17,263 nt of DNA, taken from Clostridiales bacterium. GTDB taxonomy: Bacteria > Bacillota > Sulfobacillia > UBA995 > UBA9673. The stretch spans positions 1 to 17,263 of the forward strand of contig DPMO01000166.1 in assembly GCA_003541445.1 (NCBI GenBank), written 5' to 3'. Shown here piece by piece: positions 6,503-13,559 of this stretch. The translations under genes and the position numbers were made by a program. Every line of letters starts with the position of its first letter. Within the stretch, counting starts at the first letter, position 1. The notes under the pieces are model-generated. The model saw only the letters and a list, made by a program, of their open reading frames with translations, was not told the origin of the DNA and ran no database searches.

Positions 6503-9500
6503 ATGCTGAGACATTACGATGTGGTCGCCATTCCGATCCGCATCGTCTACAACGCCTTCGGCGACCACGACCCTGACGGCTGCATGTACGTCTTGAAGGA
6601 GAACCGGACCACGGTCGAGCAGTTGGTCGCGGCCAACCCGCTCACGCCGGTCGACCTCGTCCAGCCTCTGGTCCTCCGGGCCAATCTCGGGGACACCATC
6701 GAAGTGGAATTCGAGAACGCCCTGAGCTTCCACGCTTCGATGAACGTGAAGGGGCTCTCCTACGACCCTCGGACCTCCGACGGAGCCTATGCCGGCGAGA
6801 ACCCCGACACGACCGTTCCTCCCGGCGGGAAGGTCACCTACCGGTGGCTGGCCGACAAGATGGGAGTCTTCCAGTTCAGCGACCTCGGCAACGCTCTGGC
6901 GAGCGAGGAGGGAAGCAACCTTCACGGGCTCTTCGGGGCTATCGTGGTCGAGCCTCCGGGGTCGACGTGGACCGACCCGGAGACAGGGCTCGAGCTGAGG
7001 AGCGGCACCGTTGCCGACATCCACAACCCGTTCCTTCCCGACCGCCGCGAGTACGTCACCATCTTCCACGACGAGCCGGAGATAAAGGACAAGAACGGGC
7101 AGACACCCACCGACCCGGTCACCGGCCTCCCGGACATGACCCACGCCATCAACTACCGGTCCGAGCCCTTGCGCAACCGCCTGCGGCTCATCATGGAGGG
7201 CCAGGTCTGCCCGGGGTGCGTCGGTGAGGAGGTTCATCACGATTCCTGGGCGTTCGGCGATCCGGCCACCCCGGTTCTCCGGGCCTACCGCGGCGACCCG
7301 GTGCGCTGGCACGTCGTCCACGGCGGCGTGAAGGAGACCCACATCTTCCACCTGCACGTCCACCAGTGGATCGAGGACCCGAACGACGTCAACTCGTCCC
7401 TCAGGGACTCGCGGGACCTCACGCCCCAGGCCGCATTCTCCTTCGACATCCTCTACGGCGCCGGGAGCCTGCAGGGGGCCTTCGGCGACGCCATCTTCCA
7501 CTGCCACCTCTACCCGCACTTCGGCCAGGGCATGTGGGGCATCTTCCGCACCCACGACGTCCTGGAGGACGGCACGCGCGTCTACCCCAGCGGCCAGCCC
7601 GTGCGTCGCCTCATGCCGCTCCCGGACCGTACACCGCCGCCGGCCCCCACCGCCGAGAAGCCCGGTTTCCCGTTCTTCATCCCCGGGGTCTACACCCAGA
7701 GGGCGCCCCAGCCGCCCCTCAACACCGACCGGGGGTTCCCGCCGACTCCGCTGGAGGTGGCGAACTACGCGCCCGGCGCCGGCCCCGGCGCCGTGTTCAC
7801 GAACCCGTGCCCGCCGGGCGTTCCGGTGAGGCGCTACGACATCGTGGCCATCCAGACGGACATCGTCTACAACAGCGCCGGCTGGCACGACCCCGAGGGG
7901 CGGCTGTTCGTCCCGGCCGAGGACGAGGCCGCCGTGAGGGCCGGAACCAAGGCCCCCGAACCCCTCTTCATCCGGGCGAACGCGGGCGAGTGTGTGGAAA
8001 TCAGGCTGACCAACAAGCTACCGGAGACCCTGGGTCCGAGCGCGTTCCAGACGCTCATGGAAACCACGTTCTGTGGAGCCCACGTGCACTTCGTGAAGTT
8101 CGACCCCATCACGGCCGACGGCGCCAACGTGGGTTGGAACTACATAAGCGGTGCCCTGCACGAACAGACCTTCGTCTACCGTTGGTACGCCGACGTGGCG
8201 CTGAACATCGCTTTCTTCCATGATCACCTGTTCGCGGCGTCTCACCAACAGCACGGTGTTTTCGCCGCGCTGATCATCGAGCCGCAGGGGTCGGCCTTCC
8301 TCAACCCCACGACGGGGCAGCCGATGGGTGCCGGCCTCCAGGCGGTCGTCACCAACCCGTTCATCCCCGACTACCGCGACTTGTGCCTGGCCGTCCACGA
8401 CTGGGCTCCGCTGTTCACGGCCGATGGGACCCCCCTCAACCCGCCGGCTGTACCCGGTGAGCTCGAGGACCAAGGGGTGATGGGCTTCAACTACCGGAAC
8501 GAGCCCTTGCAAATCCGCGGCGGCGATGCCGCCTACGTCTTCAGCTCCTTCGTTCACGGCGACCCGGCCACCACCCTGTTCCGGGCCTACGCCGGAGATC
8601 CCATCCGGATACGGCTCATCGACGGAGCGTTCGAGGAATCGCATGCTATCAACTTCCACCGGCAGAGGTGGCTCTTCGAGCGGAACAACCTCCGGACCCA
8701 GCCGGTCCAGCAGCGGCACATCGGCATCTCCGAAGCCTTCACGTTCGAGTTCAACCTGACCAACGTGGGGTCCGGCGACGAGCGCGACTTCGACTCCCTC
8801 TACTACTCCGGCGGCCTGGACGACGTGTGGCTGGGGTGCTGGGGCATCCTCCGGGCCTACGGTCAGGCGGTCGCGGACCTCCTGCCGCTGCCGGACCGTC
8901 CGGCCCCTCCGCCGCGGACCATCCCGCTCCCGGTGCCGACCGGCAGCCCGCCGCCCAAGGCGGCCGACCCGGGGAACCCGTGCCCGCCGGGCGTCTCCGT
9001 CAGGCGCTACGACATCGTGGCCCTCCTCGCTCGGATCGACTACAACGCCCACGGCGACCACGACCCCTTCGGCATGGTGTTCGTCCGGGCCGAAGACGTC
9101 GCGGCCGTGCGCGCCGGCATCATCAACCCCGAGCCGCTCATCATCCGCGCCAACGCGGGCGAGTGTGTGGAAGTCACTCTCAGAAACGAGCTTCCCACTA
9201 CCCTGCCCGACCACGACGACCCCGACGTTCCTGTCAAGGCGCCCTGGCCCTACTCCAACCGGGTGTCGATGCACGCCGAGCTGATGACCTACGACATCCT
9301 CGGCTCTGACGGCGCCACCATCGGCTTCAACCCCGACCAGACCGTGGGGCCCGGGGAGAGCATCACCTACCGGTGGTACGTGGAGGTACCGGGCACCCCG
9401 GTCAATCTCACCGATTTCGCCGACATCCTCAACCACCGCCACCACGGTCTCTTCGGCGCGCTGGTCGCCGAGCCGCGGGGCTCGACCTACCGCAACCCGT

Positions 9501-10138
9501 ACACGGGTGCCCCTCAGGCGCACGGAGCGCAACTCGACATCCTCAACCCGTTCCTGCCGGACCACCGGGAGATGGTCGTTATCCTCCACGACGGTGTCTA
9601 TCTGCTCAACGCGGCCGGCCGGGTCATCCCCGGTGCCTTCGTTCTCATCCCGGTCCCACCCGACGAACTCGACACCGAGGACCAAGGGATGAAGGCGTTC
9701 AATTACCGGAGCGAGCCCTTCGAGAACCGGGCCGCCGAGCCCGTTCCCGAAAACATCTTCAACGCCTTCAGCTCCACCGTGCACGGGGATCCCGCCACGC
9801 CGATCTTCGTCGCCCTCGTCGGCGACCCGACCACGTTCCAGCTCTTGATGCCCGCCGACAGGCCGAGGGCCCACAGCTTCCTCGTCCACGCGCACAGCTT
9901 CCGCAACGTGCACCTCGACCTCTTCTCCCAGGTTTTCGGCGCCCGGAGCGGGGTCACCATCGGCGAGGCCATCGCCAACCCGCTCCTCGGGGCGGCAAGC
10001 CCCCTGGGAACCCCGGGGGACTTCCTCTACCGGAGCGGCATGGTCCGTTGGGACATCGAACTTGGGGCCTGGGGCGTCTTCAGGGTGCGGCCTGTCGGCT
10101 CTCCGGAGGTGCTGCCGCTGCCCGACAGGAGCGGCTGA
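6503..10138 (+). CDS. Large three-repeat (six-cupredoxin) multicopper oxidase, MnxG-like
   Basis: A 1211-aa copper oxidase, presumably coupling one-electron oxidations (metal ion or organic substrate) to reduction of O2 to water. It has three homologous repeats starting near residues 1, 443 and 833, each a pair of cupredoxin domains. Each opens with RRYDIVA...YN..GDHDP-type sequence and has a later FNYR.EP element. A complete ligand set is seen once: H280-x2-H283-x-H285 and H333-C334-H335-x3-H339 with axial Met344 in repeat I, plus H527-x-H529 and H573-x-H575 in repeat II. The T1 half thus precedes the HxH half, the reverse of laccases. Repeat III and the remaining halves have lost the ligands. 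There is no signal peptide. ATG 6503 follows AGAGGTGAG. Length and architecture recall Bacillus spore MnxG (about 1200 aa as I remember it), but the substrate is inference. Confidence 0.9.
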   Translation: MLRHYDVVAIPIRIVYNAFGDHDPDGCMYVLKENRTTVEQLVAANPLTPVDLVQPLVLRANLGDTIEVEFENALSFHASMNVKGLSYDPRTSDGAYAGENPDTTVPPGGKVTYRWLADKMGVFQFSDLGNALASEEGSNLHGLFGAIVVEPPGSTWTDPETGLELRSGTVADIHNPFLPDRREYVTIFHDEPEIKDKNGQTPTDPVTGLPDMTHAINYRSEPLRNRLRLIMEGQVCPGCVGEEVHHDSWAFGDPATPVLRAYRGDPVRWHVVHGGVKETHIFHLHVHQWIEDPNDVNSSLRDSRDLTPQAAFSFDILYGAGSLQGAFGDAIFHCHLYPHFGQGMWGIFRTHDVLEDGTRVYPSGQPVRRLMPLPDRTPPPAPTAEKPGFPFFIPGVYTQRAPQPPLNTDRGFPPTPLEVANYAPGAGPGAVFTNPCPPGVPVRRYDIVAIQTDIVYNSAGWHDPEGRLFVPAEDEAAVRAGTKAPEPLFIRANAGECVEIRLTNKLPETLGPSAFQTLMETTFCGAHVHFVKFDPITADGANVGWNYISGALHEQTFVYRWYADVALNIAFFHDHLFAASHQQHGVFAALIIEPQGSAFLNPTTGQPMGAGLQAVVTNPFIPDYRDLCLAVHDWAPLFTADGTPLNPPAVPGELEDQGVMGFNYRNEPLQIRGGDAAYVFSSFVHGDPATTLFRAYAGDPIRIRLIDGAFEESHAINFHRQRWLFERNNLRTQPVQQRHIGISEAFTFEFNLTNVGSGDERDFDSLYYSGGLDDVWLGCWGILRAYGQAVADLLPLPDRPAPPPRTIPLPVPTGSPPPKAADPGNPCPPGVSVRRYDIVALLARIDYNAHGDHDPFGMVFVRAEDVAAVRAGIINPEPLIIRANAGECVEVTLRNELPTTLPDHDDPDVPVKAPWPYSNRVSMHAELMTYDILGSDGATIGFNPDQTVGPGESITYRWYVEVPGTPVNLTDFADILNHRHHGLFGALVAEPRGSTYRNPYTGAPQAHGAQLDILNPFLPDHREMVVILHDGVYLLNAAGRVIPGAFVLIPVPPDELDTEDQGMKAFNYRSEPFENRAAEPVPENIFNAFSSTVHGDPATPIFVALVGDPTTFQLLMPADRPRAHSFLVHAHSFRNVHLDLFSQVFGARSGVTIGEAIANPLLGAASPLGTPGDFLYRSGMVRWDIELGAWGVFRVRPVGSPEVLPLPDRSG

Positions 10139-10250
10139 CGCGCCGCTGGACGTCTTGAGGCGATGACCGCCTGGACGGTGCGCTGCCAGTGCAGGACGTG
10201 CTCACGCGGTTCGGGTCGGTCTGGATTCCCTCAACGCCGTAAGCGGGGTC

Positions 10251-10261
10251 CGCGCGCGCGC
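10251..10261. repeat. Short alternating CG tract
   Basis: Eleven bases of uninterrupted CG alternation lie between the converging ends of the oxidase gene and the DUF2157-like gene. It is a low-complexity, potentially Z-DNA-forming tract. No function can be assigned, and the rest of 10139-10263 contains nothing recognisable. Confidence 0.4.
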
Positions 10262-10263
10262 AG

Positions 10264-11101
10264 TCAGTGCCGGCCGTCGGGTCCCGCCTGGAGGCGAGGT
10301 CGAACCCTGATGACCAGTGCGGACATCGCCACGAGCAGCACACCGGCGAACAGCAAGGCTATCGGAACGCCGATCGCATTCTCAAAGAGCGAGTAGAGCG
10401 CTTGAGGGACAAAGATGACGATGCCGGCGGCGCCGAACCCGAGCGGTGCCCCGCGGCCCCGCCAGAGCGCGACGGCCATCAGAACCACCGATATCACGCA
10501 GCCGAGAATCAGATAGCCACCACCCGACCGCCAAGTGTGGGCCGCGAGAATCTGAGGTGCCGCCAGCAGCGCGAGAGAGCCCACCGCCCAGGCGGCGGTG
10601 CGCGGCGTCAGCCACCCCATCTCACCGGAAACGGCCCACAGACAGCCGAGAACCAGGTAGCTGAACCCGATGAACGCGGCTTGAGGCGAGGAGAGACATA
10701 GGTTCGCGGCGGCCACCACCAGGACGGCGAGAGAGACGGCAACGCTCACGAGCTGGAGCGAGGTCTTGTGGCGCCACCATATCGCGACTCCCACCAGGAG
10801 AGCCCCCAGAGAGCCCACCAGGGGAGGCACATCGTGGTCGACCGCCAGCCAGGCGGCGACGAGACCTGACAGGAGCCTGCCCTCCGGTCCCCAACTCACG
10901 CCAGAACTGAGTGGTGATCGCAAAGAGGGCCGCGAGCGATAAGGCACCACCAATGTAGCCGAGGACCTCACCGGCAATCGGGGCCGACGGCGGCCGCGCC
11001 CGGGCAGCCTCGAAGCTGCGGATGTCCTCTGCCTGCTGGGGCGTGAGAAGCCCGTGGGCCACCCAGTCCTTGAGCCTTGATTCCAGTTCATTCGGGTTCA
11101 T
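10264..11101 (-). pseudogene. DUF2157-like membrane protein gene, broken by one frameshift
   Basis: The reading starts at ATG 11101 (complement) with GGGAGA/GGGAC upstream. It runs MNPNELESRLKDWVAHGLLT...ALFAITTQFWRELGT; the N-terminal cytoplasmic motif and first helix are typical of DUF2157 proteins. Near 10880-10892 the coding frame jumps. The other frame then carries RLLSGLVAAWL and five or six further hydrophobic helices down to the stop at 10264-10266. Removing one base from the CCC at 10880-10882 (+ strand) restores a smooth LGTGGRLLSG junction and a ~278-aa protein, so a single-base insertion or a homopolymer sequencing error explains it. Rare programmed frameshifting is possible but unsupported. 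It is convergent with the oxidase gene. The function of DUF2157 proteins is not established. Confidence 0.7.
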
Positions 11102-11444
11102 GTCGTCCCGTCTCCCTGCTCAACGTCCCTGCCGACGCAGCCGGCGAACAGGCTGCCTCGCGGTGCGGTCGGCTTCGGCGAAGGCCGGCCTTCTCCTCCA
11201 AGGGCACCGTCAGGGCTGCCCGGGAGGCCGAATCGCAGTCCGATGGATACTCTCTGAGGGGAGACCTCGGAGAGACAGAAGGTTGAGACATCGGTTGTGG
11301 AAGACCAGTCCAATCATTGTTGGCCCGACGGTCCGAGGAACCCTTCATAAGCGCCGCTGGGGGCCAGATGTAGGCCTCCAGGGGACAGTAATCTTTCTTT
11401 GTTGGGCGGCCGACGATATCATGTGGGAGAGGTGGGTCCGGACG
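11102..11444. other. Intergenic region between DUF2157-like and DUF2442 genes
   Basis: About 340 bases without a supported gene. Short ORFs on both strands lack ribosome-binding sites and family features. At 11380-11401 a GGGGACAGTAATC followed by a T-rich stretch resembles sequences I associate with REP/IS200-type element ends. The adjoining GTTGGGC (11401-11407) fits the integron core consensus GTTRRRY but has no partner arm. Both are weak. Confidence 0.3.
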
Positions 11445-11765
11445 ATGCGGAAGGTCCTGAGGGTGAGAGCCCTAGACGGGTATCGCCTGGAACTGGTATT
11501 TGACGATGGCGTGCGTGGAACGGCGAACCTTGCCGACCTGGCGGGCAAGGGGGTGTTCGCTCTGTGGAATGACCACCGCGCCTTCGAACAGGTCCAAATC
11601 GGCCCTTCCGGCGAGCTCACCTGGGATGGCAAAGTTGACCTCTGCCCTGACTCCCTTTACCTCAGGGTGACAGGCAAAGAGGCCAAGGACATCTTCCCCG
11701 CGCTGCGCCAGGAGTCTGCCCATGCCTGCATCGTCATCAAGATGTTCTTCGGGACTCGTGATTGA
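11445..11765 (+). CDS. DUF2442 domain protein with a tail read from a decayed DUF4160 gene
   Basis: A 106-aa protein whose first ~75 residues are a standard DUF2442 domain: VLRVRALDGYRLELVFDDG, then LADLAGKGVFALW, and a DLCPDSLY motif. DUF2442 genes commonly neighbour DUF4160 genes in pairs suspected of being toxin-antitoxin-like. Here the frame runs on through CIVIKMFF, which is the start of a DUF4160 protein, before stopping at 11763-11765. The normal DUF2442 stop appears to have been lost in a small deletion. ATG 11445 is preferred, with GAGAGGTGG upstream; ATG 11421 is an alternative with no good site. Whether the extended protein folds or works is uncertain. Confidence 0.7.
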   Translation: MRKVLRVRALDGYRLELVFDDGVRGTANLADLAGKGVFALWNDHRAFEQVQIGPSGELTWDGKVDLCPDSLYLRVTGKEAKDIFPALRQESAHACIVIKMFFGTRD

Positions 11766-11856
11766 GTGGGCCACACTCCATCGGCAGGAACTCCTTGCTG
11801 ATTGGGAGAGGGCACGGGCACACCAGGAACTGCACAAGATCCCACCTCTCGAATAG
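11722..11856 (+). pseudogene. DUF4160 gene remnant with internal deletion
   Basis: Frame from ATG 11722 (AGGAG seven bases upstream) gives 44 residues. From residue 11 on it is the intact C-terminus of a DUF4160 protein (LVIEWATLHRQELLADWERA, then a PPLE end). The family's start (MP...GIVIKMFF) is present in the neighbouring frame at 11727-11750. The central part, including the HNPPHFH motif expected in the family, is gone. The gene has therefore collapsed to its two ends, with a frame change at the join. It overlaps the 3' end of the DUF2442 ORF. Translation of the short ORF is possible but unlikely to be functional. Confidence 0.65.
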
Positions 11857-11915
11857 AAGAGCCAGTCGTCCGTTCCTGATGGCGGAAATGGCCTACTGGC
11901 ATCCGCCGGAGATTA

Positions 11916-11940
11916 TGGCCGCTGAGCCCATGTGTTAGGC
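11916..11940 (+). other. attC-like right half-site ahead of the acetyltransferase gene
   Basis: GGCCGCTGAGCC followed by CATGT and GTTAGGC (11934-11940) has the form of the 3' half of an attC site. Its GTGTTAGGCG is identical to the end of the complete site at 12585. No matching left arm (RYYYAAC) is visible upstream, so the site is truncated or rearranged, perhaps in the same event that damaged the DUF4160 gene. Confidence 0.45.
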
Positions 11941-11949
11941 GGAACTAGA

Positions 11950-12486
11950 TTGACCCGGGAGCATGAGAGCCTTACGACTACCCGTTTGAAACTGCGGCGC
12001 CCGACAGTGGATGATGCCGAGGCCGTCTTCTATGGATACGCCCAGGACCGGGAAGTGACACGATTCCTGGTCTGGCGGCCGGCCCGTGACCTTGACGAGA
12101 CCCGGAGGTTCCTCGGAAGCTGTCTGGAAGGTTGGGCCTCCGGGAAAGAGCTCACCTGGGCCATTACGTTATCCACCTCGGGCGATCTGATTGGCATGGT
12201 CGCCTGTCGCCCGCGTGGTCACATGGCGGATCTGGGGTATGTGCTGGCCAGGTCTTACTGGGGAAAGGGGTACATGACAGAGGCACTGTCGGCGGTGGTT
12301 GACTGGCTGTTCTCGCGCCCGGAGTTGTACCGGGTTTGGGCTGTCTGCGATACCGCGAACGTAGCCTCGGCTCGTGTGATGGAAAAGGTCGGGATGACCT
12401 GCGAGGGCATCCTGAGGCGATGGAACGTTCACCCGAACGTGTCCTCTGAGCCTAGAGACTGCTATGTCTACGCGAGAGTCCGCTAA
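11950..12486 (+). CDS. GNAT-family N-acetyltransferase (RimJ/RimL-like, Acetyltransf_3)
   Basis: A ~178-aa acetyl-CoA-dependent transferase. It begins TTRLKLRRPTVDDAEAVF, the typical first strand of this branch. It then has the acetyl-CoA loop region YWGKGYMTEAL and the final conserved NVASARVMEKVGM. Substrates in this family range from ribosomal proteins to small molecules and antibiotics, and cannot be assigned here. The start is uncertain: TTG 11950 has AGGCGGA upstream, while GTG 11932 lies in the recombination core GTGTTAGGC and has no ribosome-binding site. The stop is 9 bases before an attC-like site, the usual cassette layout. It is probably expressed from outside the unit. Confidence 0.85.
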   Translation: MTREHESLTTTRLKLRRPTVDDAEAVFYGYAQDREVTRFLVWRPARDLDETRRFLGSCLEGWASGKELTWAITLSTSGDLIGMVACRPRGHMADLGYVLARSYWGKGYMTEALSAVVDWLFSRPELYRVWAVCDTANVASARVMEKVGMTCEGILRRWNVHPNVSSEPRDCYVYARVR

Positions 12487-12495
12487 TAGGCGCCG

Positions 12496-12585
12496 GCCCA
12501 ACAAGCGGCTTCAGCGGACGCCGAGCAGGCCGGGTATCTCGGCCGAGGCTGAACGGCGGCGCCGCCGAGCCGCTAGGTGTTAGGC
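12496..12585 (+). other. Complete attC-like recombination site (90 bp)
   Basis: The site begins with GCCCAAC (12496-12502, fits RYYYAAC) and ends with GTTAGGC (12579-12585, fits GTTRRRY). The left arm continues AAGCGGCTTCAGCGG and the right arm mirrors it as CCGCCGAGCCGCTAGGT. They pair as an imperfect inverted repeat with unpaired extra bases, as in folded attC sites. The central ~30 bases are variable. It sits directly behind the acetyltransferase stop and ahead of the next gene, in the orientation expected for a cassette. Size lies within the known attC range. Confidence 0.7.
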
Positions 12586-12627
12586 GACTTCAATCCAGCA
12601 ACTGAAGACTTTTCGGGAGGGAGACTA

Positions 12628-13368
12628 ATGAACATTGGTGCACCAAACAGCCGGTCGGACGAAAAATGCGATATAACCAGCCGGGTTAGCTGGGGACGAC
12701 TGCTGATGGCCGCAATCATCATGTTGGTTCTGCCCGCAGTGATTTTGTTCGGTTCTTCGGGACGTCTTAATTGGGGGATGGCCTGGGTTTATATTGGCAT
12801 GACGACTGCCTTTACTATTGGTAGCAGGATTATTATGTTTCGGAAGAACCCGGCCTTGATAGCCGAACGTGCCCAGTTCTTAGATAAAAGGGACGCTAAG
12901 CCGTGGGATAAAACGCTCATGCCTCTCGTGGCTATTATTGGCCCAACAGTCATGTTAATCGTGGCTGGACTTGATGAGCGCTTCGGGTGGTCACCGAACC
13001 TTCCGCTCGCGCTCCAAGTCGCCGCGCTGGTTATTACAGCACTAGGCTACCTTCTGGGCGTGTGGGCAATAGTGGTGAACAAATTCTTCTCGGCTGTTGT
13101 CCGCATCCAGCGAGAACGGGGGCACACCGTGGTCACATCAGGTCCTTATCGTTACGTGCGTCATCCGGGTTATGCTGGTGGAATAGTGGCTAACTTTGCC
13201 ATGCCACTTATGCTTGACTCGCTTTGGGCGCTTGTACCAGCGGTGCTTGTAAACTGCCTCTTGATTGTCCGCACCGCGCTGGAAGACAGGACCTTACAGG
13301 AAGAATTAGAAGGCTACCGTGATTATGCAGGGCGGGTACTTTATCGTTTGCTACCGGGAGTATGGTGA
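12628..13368 (+). CDS. Membrane methyltransferase, isoprenylcysteine carboxyl methyltransferase/NnrU-like
   Basis: A 246-aa integral membrane protein with about five to six helices. The C-terminal S-adenosylmethionine-binding core is clear: GPYRYVRHPGYAGG, then EDRTLQEELEGYRDYAGRV and a RLLPGVW end. These are the hallmarks of the ICMT/phospholipid-methyltransferase superfamily. Bacterial members methylate unknown lipids, thiols or isoprenoid compounds. ATG 12628 has an excellent GGGAGGGA site. The codon use is much richer in A/T (ATT, TTT, TTA, ATA) than in the backbone genes, indicating foreign origin. It lies between attC-like sites, so it is probably a captured cassette. Confidence 0.85.
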   Translation: MNIGAPNSRSDEKCDITSRVSWGRLLMAAIIMLVLPAVILFGSSGRLNWGMAWVYIGMTTAFTIGSRIIMFRKNPALIAERAQFLDKRDAKPWDKTLMPLVAIIGPTVMLIVAGLDERFGWSPNLPLALQVAALVITALGYLLGVWAIVVNKFFSAVVRIQRERGHTVVTSGPYRYVRHPGYAGGIVANFAMPLMLDSLWALVPAVLVNCLLIVRTALEDRTLQEELEGYRDYAGRVLYRLLPGVW

Positions 13369-13397
13369 TAGAGTCGGTGTTTCCATCTTGTCACGCC

Positions 13398-13448
13398 GCC
13401 TGACAAGTTTCCCGACCCGCGCGGCCGCTGAACCGCGGGTCGTTGGCC
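13398..13448 (+). other. Degenerate attC-like site behind the methyltransferase gene
   Basis: GCCTGACAAG (13398-13407) resembles the left end GCCCAACAAG of the complete site. The right part GGCCGCTGAACC leads to GTTGGCC (13442-13448) and resembles the half-site before the acetyltransferase. An 8-bp perfect stem, GACCCGCG with CGCGGGTC, lies inside. The total of 51 bp is short and both core boxes have mismatches, so it may be decayed or coincidental. Confidence 0.35.
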
Positions 13449-13471
13449 ACGGCTCAATCGGAGTGGTCGCG

Positions 13472-13559
13472 TTGAGACCGGAGAGGTACTTTGAACTGGA
13501 AGACATGTTGAACTGCATTGAGCGCATTCGGCGATACACGGAGGAGTTGGTAGACAAGG
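13472..13559 (+). pseudogene. HepT-like (DUF86) N-terminal fragment truncated at tRNA-Val
   Basis: TTG 13472, with GGAG eight bases upstream, opens MRPERYFELEDMLNCIERIR, then RYTEELVDK. The pattern of a leading Tyr/Leu, then edilxxIerIxrYTexL, is how HepT-family HEPN ribonuclease toxins begin. After about 29 codons the sequence runs straight into the 3' end of tRNA-Val, and the frame stops within the tRNA at 13597. The remaining ~80 residues, including the catalytic RxxxxH motif, are missing. No MntA-type nucleotidyltransferase partner is visible. It is probably the edge of an element deleted or recombined at the tRNA gene. Confidence 0.5.

Larger units (their letters stand above)
11932..13448 (+). 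mobile_element. Candidate integron gene-cassette array (no integrase in window)
   Basis: Two same-strand, single-gene units are separated by attC-like elements. The acetyltransferase unit lies between two copies of GTGTTAGGCG (11932-11941 and 12577-12586). The methyltransferase unit lies between 12580 and about 13443. All recombination-site arms point the same way, with GTTRRRY ends after each gene, as in true cassette arrays. The genes are of types often carried as cassettes and differ in base composition. No integrase, attI or cassette promoter is visible, so this would be an array or relic lacking its integrase. The call rests on one good attC plus two degenerate ones. Confidence 0.55.

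Noticed and set aside
6455..9913. Very long open frames on the complement of the oxidase gene (477 and 631 codons)
   Set aside because: They are shadows caused by GC-rich third positions of the oxidase gene. Composition is low-complexity (many Gly, Val, Glu, Asp, His) with no family features. The plus strand carries clear cupredoxin motifs across the same bases.
10139..10263. Intrinsic terminator after the oxidase gene
   Set aside because: Only a 5-bp stem (AGGCG/CGCCT at 10158-10172) without T-run is present, too weak to support.
11401..11407. GTTGGGC as a further attC end before DUF2442
   Set aside because: The 7-mer consensus occurs by chance about once per kilobase, and neither a left arm nor mirrored inner boxes are visible, so I list it only as part of a weak observation.
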